Source: Burkholderia cepacia
GTDB taxonomy: Bacteria > Pseudomonadota > Gammaproteobacteria > Burkholderiales > Burkholderiaceae
Length of the DNA: 64,000 nucleotides
Direction: 5' to 3'
Assembly (NCBI RefSeq): GCF_001718835.1
Contig: NZ_CP013443.1
Coordinates: 1,550,001 to 1,614,000 of the forward strand
A model generated the notes under the pieces. The model was not told where the DNA came from. It saw only the letters and a program-made list of their open reading frames with translations, and searched no databases. Each line of letters opens with the position of its first letter. The stretch's first letter is position 1. The position numbers and the translations under genes are program-made. Below, piece by piece: positions 63,324 to 64,000 of this stretch.

Positions 63324-64000
63324 ATGGCTATCGTAGAAGTCAAAGTCCCCCAGCTTTCGGAGTCGGTTTCGGAAGCCACCATGCTGCAGTGGAAGAAGAA
63401 GCCGGGCGAAGCAGTCGCGCAGGACGAAATCCTGATCGAACTCGAGACCGACAAGGTCGTGCTCGAAGTGCCGGCACCGGCCGCGGGCGTCCTCGCGCAA
63501 GTGCTGCAGAACGACGGTGACACCGTCGTTGCCGATCAACTGATCGCAACGATCGACACCGAAGCGAAGGCTGGTGCAGCCGAAGCCGCTGCGGGCGCGG
63601 CCGAAGTCAAGCCGGCCGCAGCGCCTGCTGCAGCCGCACCGGCAGCGCAGCCGGTCGCCGCAACGGCATCGAGCTCGGCTACGGCATCGCCGGCCGCATC
63701 GAAGCTGCTGGCCGAGAAGGGCCTGTCGGCGGGCGACGTCGCAGGTTCGGGCCGCGACGGCCGCGTCACGAAGGGCGACGCGCTGGCAGCAGGCAGCGCG
63801 CCGAAGGCTGCTCCGGCTGCCGCACCGGCGAAGGCCGCGGCGAAGCCGTCGCTGCCGGAAGTGAAGGTGCCGGCGTCGGCGACGACGTGGCTCAACGACC
63901 GTCCGGAACAGCGCGTGCCGATGTCGCGCCTGCGTGCACGTATCGCCGAGCGCCTGCTCGAATCGCAGCAGACCAACGCGATCCTGACGACGTTCAACGA
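63324..64000 (+). CDS. sucB: Dihydrolipoyl succinyltransferase E2 (N-terminal part, cut by window end)
   Basis: E2 transfers the succinyl group from E1 to CoA. The lipoyl domain has ELETDKVVLEVPAP (lipoyl Lys44). An Ala/Pro-rich linker follows, then the E3/E1-binding domain (SPAASKLLAEKGLSAGDVAG), a second linker, and the beginning of the catalytic domain (RVPMSRLRARIAERLLESQQ). The gene runs off the end of the window; the catalytic HxxxDG site is not visible. Confidence 0.96.
   Translation, partial: MAIVEVKVPQLSESVSEATMLQWKKKPGEAVAQDEILIELETDKVVLEVPAPAAGVLAQVLQNDGDTVVADQLIATIDTEAKAGAAEAAAGAAEVKPAAAPAAAAPAAQPVAATASSSATASPAASKLLAEKGLSAGDVAGSGRDGRVTKGDALAAGSAPKAAPAAAPAKAAAKPSLPEVKVPASATTWLNDRPEQRVPMSRLRARIAERLLESQQTNAILTTFN

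Overview
The window is GC-rich bacterial chromosome with dense, mostly housekeeping gene content. Gene order and protein character (thrS-infC-rpmI-rplT-pheS-pheT-ihfA-merR; rimP-nusA-infB-rbfA-truB; sucA-sucB; scoA-scoB; an EXDD-type RelA) point to a betaproteobacterium of the genus Burkholderia, probably the B. cepacia complex, main chromosome. The genus assignment is an inference from recognised protein families; no database search was run.

Layout. 1-8.8 kb holds a truncated LysR regulator, a metallophosphoesterase, an FAD-linked 2-hydroxyacid dehydrogenase, the wrbA/DUF2069 pair, a YihY membrane protein, a CBS-domain protein and a fused MFS-acyltransferase. 8.9-13.3 kb holds aroC, ETF-ubiquinone oxidoreductase (divergent from a short-chain dehydrogenase across palindrome-bearing DNA) and a thioesterase. 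13.3-17.4 kb holds a PAS-LuxR regulator, scoAB (succinyl-CoA:3-ketoacid CoA-transferase), remnants of a deleted divergent SDR/LysR pair, an alpha/beta hydrolase and a RidA protein. 17.4-28 kb is translation and stress machinery: relA, tRNA-Val, and the thrS-to-merR cluster, in which infC starts with AUC. 28-30.3 kb is one large lipoprotein made of two homologous halves.

30.6-40.5 kb is the accessory part. tRNA-Pro(GGG) is followed by an O-acyltransferase islet that ends in a degenerate copy of the tRNA tail and its terminator. Next come bamC, a group II intron sitting directly behind the bamC terminator, a highly structured intergenic stretch with a sigma54-like promoter and a terminator (candidate ncRNA), a monooxygenase gene scrambled by two compensating frameshifts, small secreted proteins, a YdcF-like protein and an IS5-type transposase fragment.

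40.9-64 kb returns to core genes: a LysR regulator with an aminotransferase, scpB-rluB, the rimP-nusA-infB-rbfA-truB operon behind an attenuator-like leader, a MarR-regulated tripartite drug-efflux operon whose adaptor gene is frameshifted, typA, and sucA followed by the first part of sucB, cut by the window end.

No CRISPR array, rRNA operon, prophage or obvious defence system is present. The most interesting leads are the candidate RNA at about 36.76-36.97 kb, the tRNA-Pro islet, the duplicated lipoprotein, and the small decayed loci that record indel and deletion events.
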